NCBI GenBank assembly: GCA_900143635.1 | Contig: FREY01000002.1 | Coordinates: 132,429-196,428 of the forward strand | DNA: 64,000 bases | Reading direction: 5' to 3' | Origin: Rhodobacteraceae bacterium Alg231-04 | GTDB taxonomy: Bacteria > Pseudomonadota > Alphaproteobacteria > Rhodobacterales > Rhodobacteraceae | Shown: positions 7,968-18,018 of the stretch, one piece after another | Position numbering within the stretch: the first letter of the stretch is position 1 | Layout: each line of letters begins with the position of its first letter | Translations under genes and position numbers: made by a program | The notes under the pieces: generated by a model | The model's database searches: none | What the model saw: the letters and a program-made list of their open reading frames with translations, nothing else | What the model was told of the DNA's origin: nothing

Positions 7968-10520
7968 ATGACGCGCTATTCCGCCGCTGACATCGAAGCC
8001 AAATGGCAGGAAGCCTGGGACAAGGCCGGGATTTTCCAGGCAAAGCGTACGGCCGACAAGCCGAAGTACTATGTGCTGGAGATGTTCCCCTACCCGTCGG
8101 GCAAGCTGCACATGGGCCATGTGCGCAACTATACCATGGGCGACGTGGTGGCGCGCTACAAGCTGTCCACCGGCCATAATGTCCTGCATCCAATGGGTTT
8201 TGACGCCTTTGGCATGCCGGCAGAGAACGCCGCGATGGCCTCGGGCGGGCACCCCAAGGACTGGACCTATTCAAACATCGATACGATGGTCGAACAGATG
8301 AAACCGCTGGGCCTGTCGCTGGACTGGTCGCGCATGTTCGCCACCTGCGATCCGGAATACTACGGCCAGCAGCAGTCCCTGTTCCTCGATTTCCTTGAAA
8401 AAGGTCTCGTCTACCGCAAGAACGCTGTGGTCAACTGGGACCCGGTCGACATGACGGTACTGGCCAACGAACAGGTTGAGGCCGGACGCGGCTGGCGCTC
8501 TGGTGCTCTGGTCGAACGGCGCGAGCTCACGCAATGGTTCTTCAAGATCTCCGATTATTCGGATGAGCTGCTGAACGCATTGGACGGCCTTGAAAACTGG
8601 CCTGCCAAGGTCCGCCTGATGCAGGAGAACTGGATCGGCAAGTCACGCGGCCTGCAATTTGCATTTGAACGTACCGATGGCGAAGAGCCCATCACCGTCT
8701 ACACCACCCGCCCTGATACGCTGAACGGCGCGTCTTTTGTCGGCATCTCGCCCGATCACCCGATTGCCAAGGCGATGGAAGCTGACGATTCGGATCTGGC
8801 CGCCTTCCTTGCTGAGTGCCGCAAGGGCGGCACCACCGCCGAAGCCATCGAGACCGCACCGAAACTGGGCCGCGACACCGGCATCCGGGTGAAACACCCG
8901 CTGAACCCCGATTGGGAGCTGCCGGTCTGGATCGCCAACTTCATCCTGATGGATTACGGCACCGGCGCGATCTTTGCCTGCCCGGCGCATGACCAGCGCG
9001 ACCTGGATTTCTGCCGCAAGTATGACCTGCCGGTCGTAGACACTTTCTTTGCTCTGGACGACGCAACCCCGGTCACGGATGAGGCCTTTGTGCCGGCCAA
9101 GACCGAAAAGGTGAAATGGGTCGACCATTTCGCCGGTCTGGACGAGGCAACAGGCGATGAAGCAATCAACGCCACCGTCGATTTTGCCGAACAGCAGGGC
9201 TGGGGCGAAGGCGTCACCAAGTTCCGTCTGCGCGACTGGGGCCTCAGCCGCCAGCGCTATTGGGGCTGCCCGATTCCCGTGGTTCATTGCGACGACTGCG
9301 GTGTGGTGCCCGCGAAGAAAGAGAATCTGCCGATCGAGCTGCCTTATGACGAAGGTGGCAAGCCGATCGATTTCTCGGTGCCCGGCAACCCGCTGGACCG
9401 TCACCCGACATGGCGCAACTGCGACTGTCCGACCTGCGGCAAGCCGGCACAGCGCGAAACCGACACGATGGACACTTTCGTCGATTCGTCCTGGTATTTC
9501 GCCCGTTTCACCGCACCGCGCGCCGAAACCCCGACCGATATGGCCGAGGCTGAGTACTGGATGAACGTCGATCAGTATATCGGCGGCATCGAACATGCGA
9601 TTCTTCACCTGCTCTATTCGCGCTTCTTTGCCCGCGCGATGAACATCTGCGGCCACCTGCCCGACGCCGCCAAAGAGCCCTTTGACGCGCTGTTCACCCA
9701 AGGCATGGTCACCCATGAGATCTACCAGACCCGCGACGAAAACGACCGGCCGGTCTATCACCTTCCCGAAGACGTCGAAGACGGCAAGCTGAAGGCGACC
9801 GGCGAAGCGCTGGAGATCATCCCCTCGGCCAAGATGTCGAAGTCGAAGAAGAACGTGGTCGATCCGGTCTCGATCATCTCGGCCTTTGGTGCGGATACTG
9901 CGCGCTGGTTTGTGCTGTCTGATTCGCCGCCCGAACGGGATGTGGAATGGACTGCCGCGGGCGCCGAGGCCGCGCATAAGCATCTGGCCCGCGTCTACCG
10001 CGTTTCAGCCGAGATTGCAGCGATGGACGACGCCACCACGGGTGAGGACGAGGCCCTGCTGCGCGAAATGCACAAGGCCATCGACGAAGTCACCAAGGGT
10101 GTTGAATCCTTTGGCTTCAACGCCGCCATTGCCAAGCTTTACGGGTTCACCAACACCCTGGCGAAATCCAAGGCGGGCGGCGCAGCCAAGAAACAAGCCG
10201 CCAAGACACTGGCACAGCTGATGTCACCGATGACGCCGCACCTCTCCGAAGCGGTATGGGAAATGCTGGGCGGGACCGGTCTGGCCACCACTGCCCCCTG
10301 GCCGGTTGCGGACGCCGCCATGCTGGTCGAGGACACGGTGACAATGCCGGTGCAGATCAACGGCAAACGCCGCGCGGAAATCAGCGTGCCCAAGGACATG
10401 GACAAGGCCGAGGTTGAAAAGATCGCGCTAGCGCACGAAGCTGTGCAGCGAGTGCTGGATGGTGGCACTCCGAAAAAGGTGATCGTTGTGCCGGGCCGGA
10501 TCGTCAATGTCGTTGCTTAA
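7968..10520 (+). CDS. leuS: Leucyl-tRNA synthetase
   Basis: 850 residues, full length. Class I synthetase signatures HMGH (48-51, in [18 protein letters not shown]) and KMSKS (622-626). The editing CP1 domain is present ([18 protein letters not shown] and [17 protein letters not shown], including the conserved Asp region), as are the zinc-type cysteines in [12 protein letters not shown] and CDCPTCG. It charges tRNA-Leu and edits mischarged products. First gene of leuS-lptE-holA; lptE starts inside its end (14-base overlap). Confidence 0.98.
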   Translation: MTRYSAADIEAKWQEAWDKAGIFQAKRTADKPKYYVLEMFPYPSGKLHMGHVRNYTMGDVVARYKLSTGHNVLHPMGFDAFGMPAENAAMASGGHPKDWTYSNIDTMVEQMKPLGLSLDWSRMFATCDPEYYGQQQSLFLDFLEKGLVYRKNAVVNWDPVDMTVLANEQVEAGRGWRSGALVERRELTQWFFKISDYSDELLNALDGLENWPAKVRLMQENWIGKSRGLQFAFERTDGEEPITVYTTRPDTLNGASFVGISPDHPIAKAMEADDSDLAAFLAECRKGGTTAEAIETAPKLGRDTGIRVKHPLNPDWELPVWIANFILMDYGTGAIFACPAHDQRDLDFCRKYDLPVVDTFFALDDATPVTDEAFVPAKTEKVKWVDHFAGLDEATGDEAINATVDFAEQQGWGEGVTKFRLRDWGLSRQRYWGCPIPVVHCDDCGVVPAKKENLPIELPYDEGGKPIDFSVPGNPLDRHPTWRNCDCPTCGKPAQRETDTMDTFVDSSWYFARFTAPRAETPTDMAEAEYWMNVDQYIGGIEHAILHLLYSRFFARAMNICGHLPDAAKEPFDALFTQGMVTHEIYQTRDENDRPVYHLPEDVEDGKLKATGEALEIIPSAKMSKSKKNVVDPVSIISAFGADTARWFVLSDSPPERDVEWTAAGAEAAHKHLARVYRVSAEIAAMDDATTGEDEALLREMHKAIDEVTKGVESFGFNAAIAKLYGFTNTLAKSKAGGAAKKQAAKTLAQLMSPMTPHLSEAVWEMLGGTGLATTAPWPVADAAMLVEDTVTMPVQINGKRRAEISVPKDMDKAEVEKIALAHEAVQRVLDGGTPKKVIVVPGRIVNVVA

Positions 10521-11022
10521 CCGCAGAACCCTGCTGATGCTGCCGCTGGCGCTCGCCGCCTGCGGCTTCACCCCGGTCTATGGGCCGGGGGGCAATGGGA
10601 CGGCGCTATACGGTCAGGTGACGGTGCAGGCACCCGAAGAGATTAAGGCCGAGGAAGCCAGCCATGCCTACCTGCTGGTGCGCGAGCTGGAAGAGCGTCT
10701 CGGCCGGGCCGGAGATGGCTCGTACAAGCTGGATCTGGAGATTTCCACCAACGAGTCCGGGCAGGCGATCACCACGGATAACGAGATCGCCCGCTATGCG
10801 TTGACCGGCGCAGTGGAATACACGCTGAAAGATTCCGCGAGCGACAAGGTTTTGCTGACCGGCAGGGTGAACAATTTCACCGGCTATTCGGCCAGCGGCA
10901 ATACCGTCGAAACACTGGCCGGGGAACGGGATGCCTATGAACGGCTAATGACCATTCTGGCCGAACAGATCACAATCGATCTGCTGACAGCTCCGGACCT
11001 GACGACCACGGATCCCGCATGA
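10507..11022 (+). CDS. lptE: LPS-assembly lipoprotein LptE
   Basis: 171 residues. Lipobox LALAAC (Cys19) followed at once by [10 protein letters not shown], the diagnostic start of LptE, which plugs the LptD barrel and completes LPS export to the outer membrane. The position between leuS and holA is the conserved one across Proteobacteria. Start at ATG 10507, overlapping leuS; stop overlaps the holA start (ATGA). Confidence 0.95.
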   Translation: MSLLNRRTLLMLPLALAACGFTPVYGPGGNGTALYGQVTVQAPEEIKAEEASHAYLLVRELEERLGRAGDGSYKLDLEISTNESGQAITTDNEIARYALTGAVEYTLKDSASDKVLLTGRVNNFTGYSASGNTVETLAGERDAYERLMTILAEQITIDLLTAPDLTTTDPA

Positions 11023-12047
11023 AGCTGAGCCCGCGCGAGGCCGAGGGTTATTTCGCCCGCCCCGACCCCGCCAAGACGGGCCTGCTGATCTATGGCGCCG
11101 ATGCCATGCGCGTGGCGCTAAAGCGCCAGCAAATGCTGGCCGCCCTGCTTGGCCCCACCGCCGAAGAGGAAATGCGCCTGACCCGGATGCCCGGTGCGGA
11201 CCTGCGCAAAGACCCCGCCACGCTGCTGGACGCGGTCAAAGCCGTTGGGTTTTTCCCCGGCCACCGCGCTGTGCTGGTCGAGGATGCCACCGAACACGCC
11301 ACCCCCGCCATCACCGCCGCTTTGCAGGACTGGGTAGCGGGCGATGCGCAGATCGTGGTGACCGCGGGCGCGCTCAAAGCCTCCTCCAAGATGCGCAAAG
11401 CCTTTGAGGGCCACACCAATGCTTTTGCCACCGGCCTTTATGATGATCCGCCGTCCCGCGCCGAAATTGAACGCATCCTAAGCGAGCAGAGCATCCGCGA
11501 CGTGCCCGCCGACAGCATGTCGGCGCTGACGGACATTGCCAATGACATTGGTCCGGGTGATTTCAGCCGCATGATCGAAAAGCTGGCCCTGTATAAATAT
11601 CAGGACGACAGCCCGCTTTCACTGGAAGACATCGCTGCCGTGGCGCCGCAATCGACCGAGGCGGCGCTGGACGATTTTTTGAACGTGGTCGCAGAAGGGC
11701 GCACCGGAGAGATCGGCCCGCTGCTGCGCCGTCTTCAATCGCAGGGCACCGCCGCGGTGACGCTCTGCATCATGGCGACCCGCCATTTCCGCACGCTGTT
11801 TGCCATTGCCGCCCATCCCGGCGGAGCCGCGCAGGGCATCGGCGCAATGCGGCCGCCGCTATATGGCAAGCGGCGCGACCGGATGCTGCGGCAGGCGCAG
11901 AGCTGGGGGGCGGCCCGGCTGGAAACCGCGCTGACCGTGCTGACAGATACCGACCTGCAGCTGCGATCGGCCGGGCAGACGGCACCTGCGCTGGCGCTGA
12001 TGGAACGCGCGCTGATCCGGCTGGCGATGCTGGGGCGGCCGCGCTAA
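11019..12047 (+). CDS. holA: DNA polymerase III subunit delta
   Basis: 342 residues, usual length. N-terminal GLLIYGADAMRV replaces the Walker-like LLxGxE element of delta; RAVLVEDA, VVTAGALKASSKMRKAFE and a C-terminal helical collar domain (MERALIRLAML) follow. Clamp-loader subunit that opens the beta clamp. ATGA overlap with lptE indicates coupled translation. Confidence 0.95.
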   Translation: MKLSPREAEGYFARPDPAKTGLLIYGADAMRVALKRQQMLAALLGPTAEEEMRLTRMPGADLRKDPATLLDAVKAVGFFPGHRAVLVEDATEHATPAITAALQDWVAGDAQIVVTAGALKASSKMRKAFEGHTNAFATGLYDDPPSRAEIERILSEQSIRDVPADSMSALTDIANDIGPGDFSRMIEKLALYKYQDDSPLSLEDIAAVAPQSTEAALDDFLNVVAEGRTGEIGPLLRRLQSQGTAAVTLCIMATRHFRTLFAIAAHPGGAAQGIGAMRPPLYGKRRDRMLRQAQSWGAARLETALTVLTDTDLQLRSAGQTAPALALMERALIRLAMLGRPR

Positions 12048-12107
12048 GCGCTTGACCTTGCTGCGCTGCATCTTGATGCTGCGCCTGCACACAACCGGAG
12101 TTTCCGC

Positions 12108-12707
12108 ATGTATACCGTCTTTGGCAGCCTCAACAGCCGCACCTTCCGCGTTCTCTGGGCGCTGGAAGAAATGGGGCTGGAATACAGCCACTACCCAACC
12201 CCGCCGCACAGCGATCCGGTGGTCGAGCGCAATGCCTCGGGCAAGATCCCGGTGCTGATGGAGGATGAGACGGTCATCACCGATTCGGTGGCGATCATGA
12301 CCTATCTGGCCGACAAGCATGCCATGCTGACCGCCCCCGCCGGCACGCTGGCCCGTGCCCATCAGGATGCGATCACATTCAAACTGGTGGACGAGCTGGA
12401 TTCGCTCCTGTGGACCGCCGCGCGCCACACATTCATCCTGCCGGAAGAGATGCGTGTGCCGCAGATCAAGGACAGCCTGAAAGCCGAGTATGAGGCCAAT
12501 CTCGCCCGGATCGAAGAGGATCTGCAAATGGACGGACCCTATCTGATGGGCGATGCCTTCTCTCTGCCGGATATCGTGCTAACCCATTGCCTGAACTGGG
12601 GGTTTGCCGCCAAATTCCCAACCGGCGGTGAGGTGCTCAAAGACTACGGCAAACGCTGCCGCGACCGTGCCGCGTTCCAGCACGTGAAGGCGATGGGCGA
12701 AGGCTGA
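12108..12707 (+). CDS. Glutathione S-transferase family protein
   Basis: 199 residues. N-terminal thioredoxin-like GST domain (MYTVFGSLNSRTFRVLWALEE, with GKIPVL and the glutathione-contacting TDSVAIMTYLAD) and an all-helical C-terminal domain ending GPYLMGDAFSLPDIVLTH. Cytosolic; substrate unknown. The spacing of 60 bases from holA leaves it unclear whether it belongs to that operon. Confidence 0.92.
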   Translation: MYTVFGSLNSRTFRVLWALEEMGLEYSHYPTPPHSDPVVERNASGKIPVLMEDETVITDSVAIMTYLADKHAMLTAPAGTLARAHQDAITFKLVDELDSLLWTAARHTFILPEEMRVPQIKDSLKAEYEANLARIEEDLQMDGPYLMGDAFSLPDIVLTHCLNWGFAAKFPTGGEVLKDYGKRCRDRAAFQHVKAMGEG

Positions 12708-12718
12708 AAGCGCTGAAT

Positions 12719-12773
12719 GCACCGCGCTCTGCGCGGTGCTGCCTCCGGCGGGAGTATTTCTGGAAAGATGAAA
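12719..12773. repeat. Hairpin plus intergenic repeat, copy 2
   Basis: GCACCGCGC (12719-12727) pairs with GCGCGGTGC (12731-12739). The following 12751-12773 is the inverted second copy of the element at 1734-1756. It again sits between converging genes (a + strand transferase and a - strand flavoprotein). Confidence 0.65.
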
Positions 12774-12778
12774 CGCAG

Positions 12779-13984
12779 CTATTGCTGGGTTGTCGCGACA
12801 GTGCCCAGCCGCTCTGCCGCATGTCGCCCGGCCCAGCGCCCGGTGGCGAAACAACCGGTCAGCAAATAGCCCCCGGTGGGCGCTTCCCAGTCCAGCATTT
12901 CACCGGCGCAAAATACCCCCGGTCTAGCGGTCAGCATCAGCCCGCCATCCAGCGATGCGCGCGTGATCCCACCAGCCGATGAGATCGCCTCGTCTATTGG
13001 CCGGAGCCCGTCGTGGCTGACTTTCAGCGCCTTGATAACTGCGGCCAGCGCTGCGGGATCCTGCGGCAGGGGGCGGCCGAATTCCTGCAACAGCGCCATG
13101 CGGGCGGCCCCCAGTTTGAGGCTCTTGCGCAGGTGGTTGGCCCAGCTTGCCTTGCCGCGCGGGCGCGACAGGCGGCCAATTACCTCTTCATTGCTGAGGT
13201 CCGGCAGCAGGTCTGCAATCAACTCCGCACCGTCACGCACCGCGGCCGAGATGGAATAGATCCCGCCGCCTTCCAGCCCGCGCTGTGAAATCACCGCCTC
13301 GCCGCGCGAGGTGAGCGCACCGGCCTGCCAGCGGACCCCTTTGATGGGCTGGCCAAAGTGCTGCGCCATATGCTGTGACCAATCCACCTGTAGCCCCGCA
13401 TTGGCCGGTTGCAGCGGCGCGATCTCAGCGCCGGCCGCCTCCAGCCAGGGCACCCAGGCCGCGTCTGACCCCAGCCGTGCCCAGCTTGCGCCCCCCAGCG
13501 CCAGAACCGTTACATCGGCCATGACCTTCTGCGCACCACCTGGGGTCTGAAACGCCAGCGCATCCGCATCCCAGCCGGTCCAGCGCCAGCGGGTGCGAAT
13601 CTCTACGCCTTGTGTGGACAATTCACCCAACCAGGCCCGCACCAGCGGAGACGCTTTCATCACTTTGGGAAACACCCGCCCCGTTGAGCCGGTGAACAAA
13701 TCCTGCCCCAGCCCACGCGCCCAATCCTGTATGGCCTCGGCGTCGAAAGCGCCGACAATGGGCGCCAGCCACTCTGCTGCCGCACCATAGGAGGTTATCA
13801 ACTGATCGACGGGCTCGTCCTTGGTCAGGTTCAGCCCCGATTTGCCGGCCATCAGCAGTTTGCGCGCAACCGACGGCTTGGCCTCGGTGACCAGAACATC
13901 ATGCCCAGCGCGGGCCAGCTCTGAGGCGGCCATCAGGCCGGCCGGTCCGGCCCCGATCACAACTGCTGTTCTATGCTCTGTCAT
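12779..13984 (-). CDS. NAD(P)/FAD-dependent oxidoreductase, HI0933/TIGR03862-type flavoprotein
   Basis: 401 residues. Rossmann FAD motif VVIGAGPAGLMAASELARAG at the N-terminus, then RKLLMAGKSGLNLT (family marker), VLALGGASWARLGSDAAW, and near the C-terminus FCAGEMLDWEAPTGGYLLTGCFATG. This is the HI0933-like flavoprotein family (TIGR03862 branch); the natural substrate is unknown. Single gene converging on the GST gene. Confidence 0.9.
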   Translation of the reverse strand: MTEHRTAVVIGAGPAGLMAASELARAGHDVLVTEAKPSVARKLLMAGKSGLNLTKDEPVDQLITSYGAAAEWLAPIVGAFDAEAIQDWARGLGQDLFTGSTGRVFPKVMKASPLVRAWLGELSTQGVEIRTRWRWTGWDADALAFQTPGGAQKVMADVTVLALGGASWARLGSDAAWVPWLEAAGAEIAPLQPANAGLQVDWSQHMAQHFGQPIKGVRWQAGALTSRGEAVISQRGLEGGGIYSISAAVRDGAELIADLLPDLSNEEVIGRLSRPRGKASWANHLRKSLKLGAARMALLQEFGRPLPQDPAALAAVIKALKVSHDGLRPIDEAISSAGGITRASLDGGLMLTARPGVFCAGEMLDWEAPTGGYLLTGCFATGRWAGRHAAERLGTVATTQQ

Positions 13985-14223
13985 TGCGATCCCCTGCGCA
14001 GGCTGCCCGTTGCGGCGTCACAGCCGCATGAGCGGCCCGATTTGCCCTCTTTGACTGCGATCACGCCCCATTGGGGTGCCGCAAAGCCTGCACCATCTGA
14101 TCCCAAAACGGAAAGGAGGCAAGGGCAGCCCCACAGTTTTGCAGTACTGTTTTTGCCACCGCGCGGCGCACACCACTTTTTCCGAAGGTGAACCGGCCCC
14201 GCGCTTTGCACATAGCGGCGGCC

Positions 14224-14250
14224 CAGGGCTCAGGGTTCAGGGTTCAGGGC
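14224..14250. repeat. Short tandem repeat of a 7-base unit
   Basis: CAGGGCT CAGGGTT CAGGGTT CAGGGC: nearly four direct copies. The last one covers the stop codon of the VOC gene, so copy-number change would alter that protein's C-terminus. Confidence 0.8.
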
Positions 14251-14948
14251 GAATTGTCAGCAATCTCCAAACCCAAATAGGCGGGATGGTCGCGCAGGCT
14301 GGCGCTGGGAAGATGCTGAAACTCCAGCAAAGAGTAGGGGCGCCGCCACAGCCACTCGCGATTGGCAACCACACGCGGATCAGGATCGGGGAGGGCTTCG
14401 TCGCTAAAGCCCAGAAAATACAGATCAAACCCCAGCTGCGACACGTCCTGCACCGACATCAAACGCATGCCCAAGGCTTCATACTGCATGATTTCAGCCG
14501 CGATATCATTGCTGCGCAGGGTGATCTGACCGACATGGGCGCCGCCGCCCAATGGCTGCTGCGGATCGCCCAGTTCCGCTGCCCTGTTGCCTTCGAAATC
14601 ATGCTGCAGCAGCTCGATCGCAAAACCCTCCGGATCGGTCAGATGCGCCATATAGCCGATGTCGAAAAACTGCTGCGGGTCGGATACCGCCACGCCCGCC
14701 GCGCGCAGCTGTTCACAGGCCAGATCCAAATTGAGCAGGCAGATGCCAATCTTCCAATAGCGATGATCGCGGGCCGGTTCATTTGGCTGGCCGCCACCAA
14801 AAAGCAACAGATCAGCATCACCCCCCTCATAGCCAACCCGCCAGCACTCACCCTCGCGGCGCGCCACCATGCCAAGGGTGTGGACATAGAAATCAGCCAA
14901 TGCACCGGGATCAGCGACCTGCAGCCTGACCCCGGAGAGGCGCTTCAT
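14244..14948 (-). CDS. VOC (glyoxalase/bleomycin-resistance fold) family protein
   Basis: 234 residues, two tandem beta-alpha-beta-beta-beta modules (first from RLSGVRLQVADPGALADFY, second from GGGAHVGQITLRSNDIAAEI). DPEGFAIELLQHD is the typical metal-ligand strand, with the acidic ligand near its end. Dioxygenase, isomerase or lyase activity cannot be told from sequence. The start ATG overlaps the stop of the upstream enoyl-CoA hydratase gene (ATGA). Last gene of the three-gene set 16302-14244. Its stop codon falls in a heptamer repeat. Confidence 0.88.
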   Translation of the reverse strand: MKRLSGVRLQVADPGALADFYVHTLGMVARREGECWRVGYEGGDADLLLFGGGQPNEPARDHRYWKIGICLLNLDLACEQLRAAGVAVSDPQQFFDIGYMAHLTDPEGFAIELLQHDFEGNRAAELGDPQQPLGGGAHVGQITLRSNDIAAEIMQYEALGMRLMSVQDVSQLGFDLYFLGFSDEALPDPDPRVVANREWLWRRPYSLLEFQHLPSASLRDHPAYLGLEIADNSP

Positions 14949-15556
14949 TTGCACATCTCCAGAATGCCGGATGCGATCTCGGGCCTAGCATCCAGCGGGT
15001 CCACCAGCAGGCTGCGTGCGGTTTCCAGCAGGGCTTCGGGCGCGACAATGCGGTCCACCAACCCGTAGTCATAGGCCGTCTGTGCCGTGATTTTCTGACC
15101 GGAGGCGAGAATCATCTTGGTTCGTGCGGGGCCGATCAGCGCTTTCATGCGGACCGGATCAGAGGGCTGTGGCAAATAGCCCAGCTTCATCACCGGATAA
15201 AAGAACTTGGCCGATGGCACTGCGATTCTGATGTCGCAGGCCAGCGCCATGCCGTTGGCGCCCCCCGCCAATGTGCCGTTCAGTGCCGCCACCTTCAGGC
15301 AGGGCAGCGCTGCAATCGCCGCCGACAGACGCTCCCACAGGGGCGACACCGCCAGCCCGGCGCGGGCCTCGTCCAGATCGGCGCCGGCGCTGAAGACCTT
15401 GCCCGTTCCGGTCAGGATCAACCCACGCGCGGCCTGAGCGCCTTCAGCGATCTCTGCCAGTTCCGTCAGCATGGCCGCAGTCAGTGAATTGGCCTTTTCA
15501 GGGCGGTTCAGGGTCACCACCCATAGTCCGCCCTCTTCTTTCTTCAGATCGATCAT
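14945..15556 (-). CDS. Enoyl-CoA hydratase/isomerase family protein
   Basis: 203 residues, shorter than the usual about 260. Crotonase core with LNRPEKANSL, oxyanion-hole segments FSAGADLDEA and LAGGANGMALACD, and the trimerisation helix reduced. The Glu pair of classical hydratases is not evident, so hydration is not certain. Coupled by ATGA overlaps to an upstream SDR gene and a downstream VOC gene. Confidence 0.9.
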   Translation of the reverse strand: MIDLKKEEGGLWVVTLNRPEKANSLTAAMLTELAEIAEGAQAARGLILTGTGKVFSAGADLDEARAGLAVSPLWERLSAAIAALPCLKVAALNGTLAGGANGMALACDIRIAVPSAKFFYPVMKLGYLPQPSDPVRMKALIGPARTKMILASGQKITAQTAYDYGLVDRIVAPEALLETARSLLVDPLDARPEIASGILEMCK

Positions 15557-16302
15557 ATAAGCCCGACCCGCTGGCGGATGGTCTCATCACGCAGTGAAAT
15601 CTCGGTGCCGACGTAGTCATCCGCATCATCCGAACACATCCACATCAGGGCGCGTGCGGGCCAGTCGGCGGGCACGTGATCCTCCCAGGCCAGCTGGCTC
15701 ACCGGGTTGATGCCGCTCGCCTTAATCTCTTTCTGCATCTGGGTCGCGACTGTGCCCGGAGACAGGCCCAAGGCGCGAATGCCATTGCCGCGCTCTTCCT
15801 TGTCCAGACAGGAGGTTAGCATCGCCGCGCCCGCCTTGGAGGCGCAATAGGCGCTCCAGGCCTCGACCGGGCCATGCGCCGCGCCAGAGCTGACGGTCAG
15901 CACCGTGCCACCGCCGCTGGCCTTCATCGCCGGGACAGCCGCCCGCATGCCGTTGAAGACGCCTTTGAGGTTGATGTCGATCACCTTGCCCCAGTCATCA
16001 GGGTCAACAGCCGACAGATGCGAGATTGGCTCGATGACGCCGGCGTTGTTGATCAGGATATCCAGACCGCCAAACTGACGCACACATTGCTGGACTGCCG
16101 CCTCAACCGCGCTGTAGTCAGCCACATCCAGAGCAAAGGCCGCGCATGGCCCGTCGCAGTCCTCCAACAGCGCTTCCAGACTGGCGGCACTGCGCGCCAC
16201 AGCTGCCACATTGGCACCAGCTGCCGCGAACAGCCGGACAGCTTCTGCCCCTATGCCGCGGCTCGCACCGGTGATCATCACCGTCTTACCCTTGATATCC
16301 AT
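15553..16302 (-). CDS. Short-chain dehydrogenase/reductase
   Basis: 249 residues. Classical SDR: cofactor motif TGASRGIG (11-18), NNAG (86-89), Ser138/139, catalytic Tyr152 and Lys156 (YCASK). The ATG at 16302 has GGAGAGG just upstream, so the five-residue extension is rejected. First gene of the SDR-hydratase-VOC set; substrate unknown. Confidence 0.93.
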   Translation of the reverse strand: MDIKGKTVMITGASRGIGAEAVRLFAAAGANVAAVARSAASLEALLEDCDGPCAAFALDVADYSAVEAAVQQCVRQFGGLDILINNAGVIEPISHLSAVDPDDWGKVIDINLKGVFNGMRAAVPAMKASGGGTVLTVSSGAAHGPVEAWSAYCASKAGAAMLTSCLDKEERGNGIRALGLSPGTVATQMQKEIKASGINPVSQLAWEDHVPADWPARALMWMCSDDADDYVGTEISLRDETIRQRVGLI

Positions 16303-16436
16303 CTGAAGCCTCTCCATTTTCCTGTCACATATACCGGCGGTTAACCTACGGGGAACTGTTCCCAGTCATGCCCCCTTGACGCACCATAGCCAAGCCCGGA
16401 CCATAGGCCCAATAGATCATCGAGAAAGGTTCCCTG

Positions 16437-17966
16437 ATGTCAGTTTCATTTGCGCGCGGTAGTGCCGCCGCCCTATTTCTTGTTTTCTCCTCCCAAAGCG
16501 CATTTGCCGACCTTACAGCGGACGAAGTCTGGGCCGACTGGAAGGCCTATTTGTCCAGCACCGGATATTCCGTCACCGCAACCGAAGACCGGTCTGGCGC
16601 CACTCTAACTCTGAGCGGCCTGACCATGGAAATGCCGCTGCCCGAAGAAGACGGCAGTCTTACAATGACCATGGGCGATCTGAGCTTCAGCGAGAACGGC
16701 GATGGCACGGTCAGCGTACAACTGCCGGCCAATATGCCGGTGAACGCGATTGTCACCGGGGATGACGTTGATGGCACTCTGAAAATTCAGGTTCTGGTCA
16801 GCCATGACGGCAGCCCGATGATGGTTTCCGGCGATGCGTCGGAAATGACTTATGATTACGCCACTCAATCCTTGGGCATCAATCTGGACCGCGTCAGCAT
16901 GGACGGTGAAGAAATGCCCGCAGGCGTTCTGGATGCCAAGGTTGAATTTGCCAATCTCAACAGCAAGTCGATCATGCGCACCGGTACCACGCGCGGCTAC
17001 GATCAGAGCATGAGCGCCGACAGCCTGTCCTACCAAGCGCAGTTTGCGGATCCCGAAGGCAGTGACAACGGCCAGCTGAACGGCAGCTTGCAGGGGATGA
17101 CGTACGAAGGCACCAGCACAATCCCGGAAGATTTTGACGCCAGCAATGCAGCCTCGCTGTTCACCTCTGCACTGGGTGGTTCGGCCCGGTTCGCCTATAC
17201 CGGCGGCCAGTCCTCTGCCTCGGGTAGCGGTGACGGCGAAAGCTTTGGCTTTGAATCCTCTTCGCAGGGCGGCTCTTTTGATGTTGCGCTGAAAGATGGC
17301 GGTTTTTCCTACGCCCTGCTGCAAAACCAGACAAACATCAGCGTCACCAGTTCGGATCTGCCCTTCCCGCTGTCGCTGAGCATGGCCGAGGCCGGTTTCA
17401 ACCTCGCCTTCCCGCTGGCACAATCCGCAGACGAGCAGGACTTTGCCATGGGCGTGACCCTGCGCGACTTTGCTGTGCCGGACATGCTGTGGGGGATGGT
17501 TGATCCAACCGGCGTTCTGCCGCGTGACCCGGCCAGCATTGTTCTGGACATGGCCGGCAAGGCAAAGGTTCTGGTGAATATCTTCGACGAAGACGAACTG
17601 GAAAAAGTTGAAGACGGCGAGGTCATGCCGGGTGAGCTGAACGCGCTCACCATCCGCGAGCTGCTGGTCTCTGCCGCCGGGACCGAGCTGACAGGCACCG
17701 GTGACTTCACTTTCAACAATGCCGATCTGGCGACCTATGATGGCCTGCCCGCCCCTGCTGGTGCCATCAACCTGACCCTGAAGGGCGCCAATGGTCTGAT
17801 CGACGGGCTGATCAAAATGGGTCTGCTGGCCGAGCAGGACGCCATGGGCGCACGGATGATGATGGGCATGTTCGGTGTGCCGGGCGACGGTGAGGACACG
17901 CTGAATTCGGAGATCAAATTCACCGAAGACGGCCAGATCCTGGCCAATGGTCAGCGCATCAAATAA
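16437..17966 (+). CDS. DUF2125 periplasmic protein
   Basis: 509 residues. Signal peptide ending SQSAFA, then LTADEVWADWKAYLSSTGYSV, the typical start of DUF2125 proteins of Rhodobacterales. The body is a long run of amphipathic beta strands with acidic loops, pI clearly low, no catalytic motif recognisable. Function unknown; an envelope role is inferred from export. Own terminator follows, so probably monocistronic. Confidence 0.88.
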   Translation: MSVSFARGSAAALFLVFSSQSAFADLTADEVWADWKAYLSSTGYSVTATEDRSGATLTLSGLTMEMPLPEEDGSLTMTMGDLSFSENGDGTVSVQLPANMPVNAIVTGDDVDGTLKIQVLVSHDGSPMMVSGDASEMTYDYATQSLGINLDRVSMDGEEMPAGVLDAKVEFANLNSKSIMRTGTTRGYDQSMSADSLSYQAQFADPEGSDNGQLNGSLQGMTYEGTSTIPEDFDASNAASLFTSALGGSARFAYTGGQSSASGSGDGESFGFESSSQGGSFDVALKDGGFSYALLQNQTNISVTSSDLPFPLSLSMAEAGFNLAFPLAQSADEQDFAMGVTLRDFAVPDMLWGMVDPTGVLPRDPASIVLDMAGKAKVLVNIFDEDELEKVEDGEVMPGELNALTIRELLVSAAGTELTGTGDFTFNNADLATYDGLPAPAGAINLTLKGANGLIDGLIKMGLLAEQDAMGARMMMGMFGVPGDGEDTLNSEIKFTEDGQILANGQRIK

Positions 17967-17987
17967 GCGCCGTTTCCAGTCATTGAA

Positions 17988-18016
17988 GAAGGCCGCCCTG
18001 TGCGGCCTTCTTTTTT
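17988..18016 (+). terminator. Terminator of the DUF2125 gene
   Basis: GAAGGCCGC (17988-17996) pairs with GCGGCCTTC (18002-18010) around CCTGT, followed by six T. Confidence 0.92.
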
Positions 18017-18018
18017 GG

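Noticed and set aside
8643-9983. 446-codon open frame on the minus strand inside leuS
   Set aside because: Lies entirely antisense to a full-length, motif-complete leuS; Arg/His/Gly-rich composition typical of a high-GC shadow frame.
13981-14211. 76-codon minus-strand frame in the gap between the flavoprotein and VOC genes
   Set aside because: Overlaps the start of the flavoprotein gene, has no ribosome-binding site and unremarkable composition; treated as chance.
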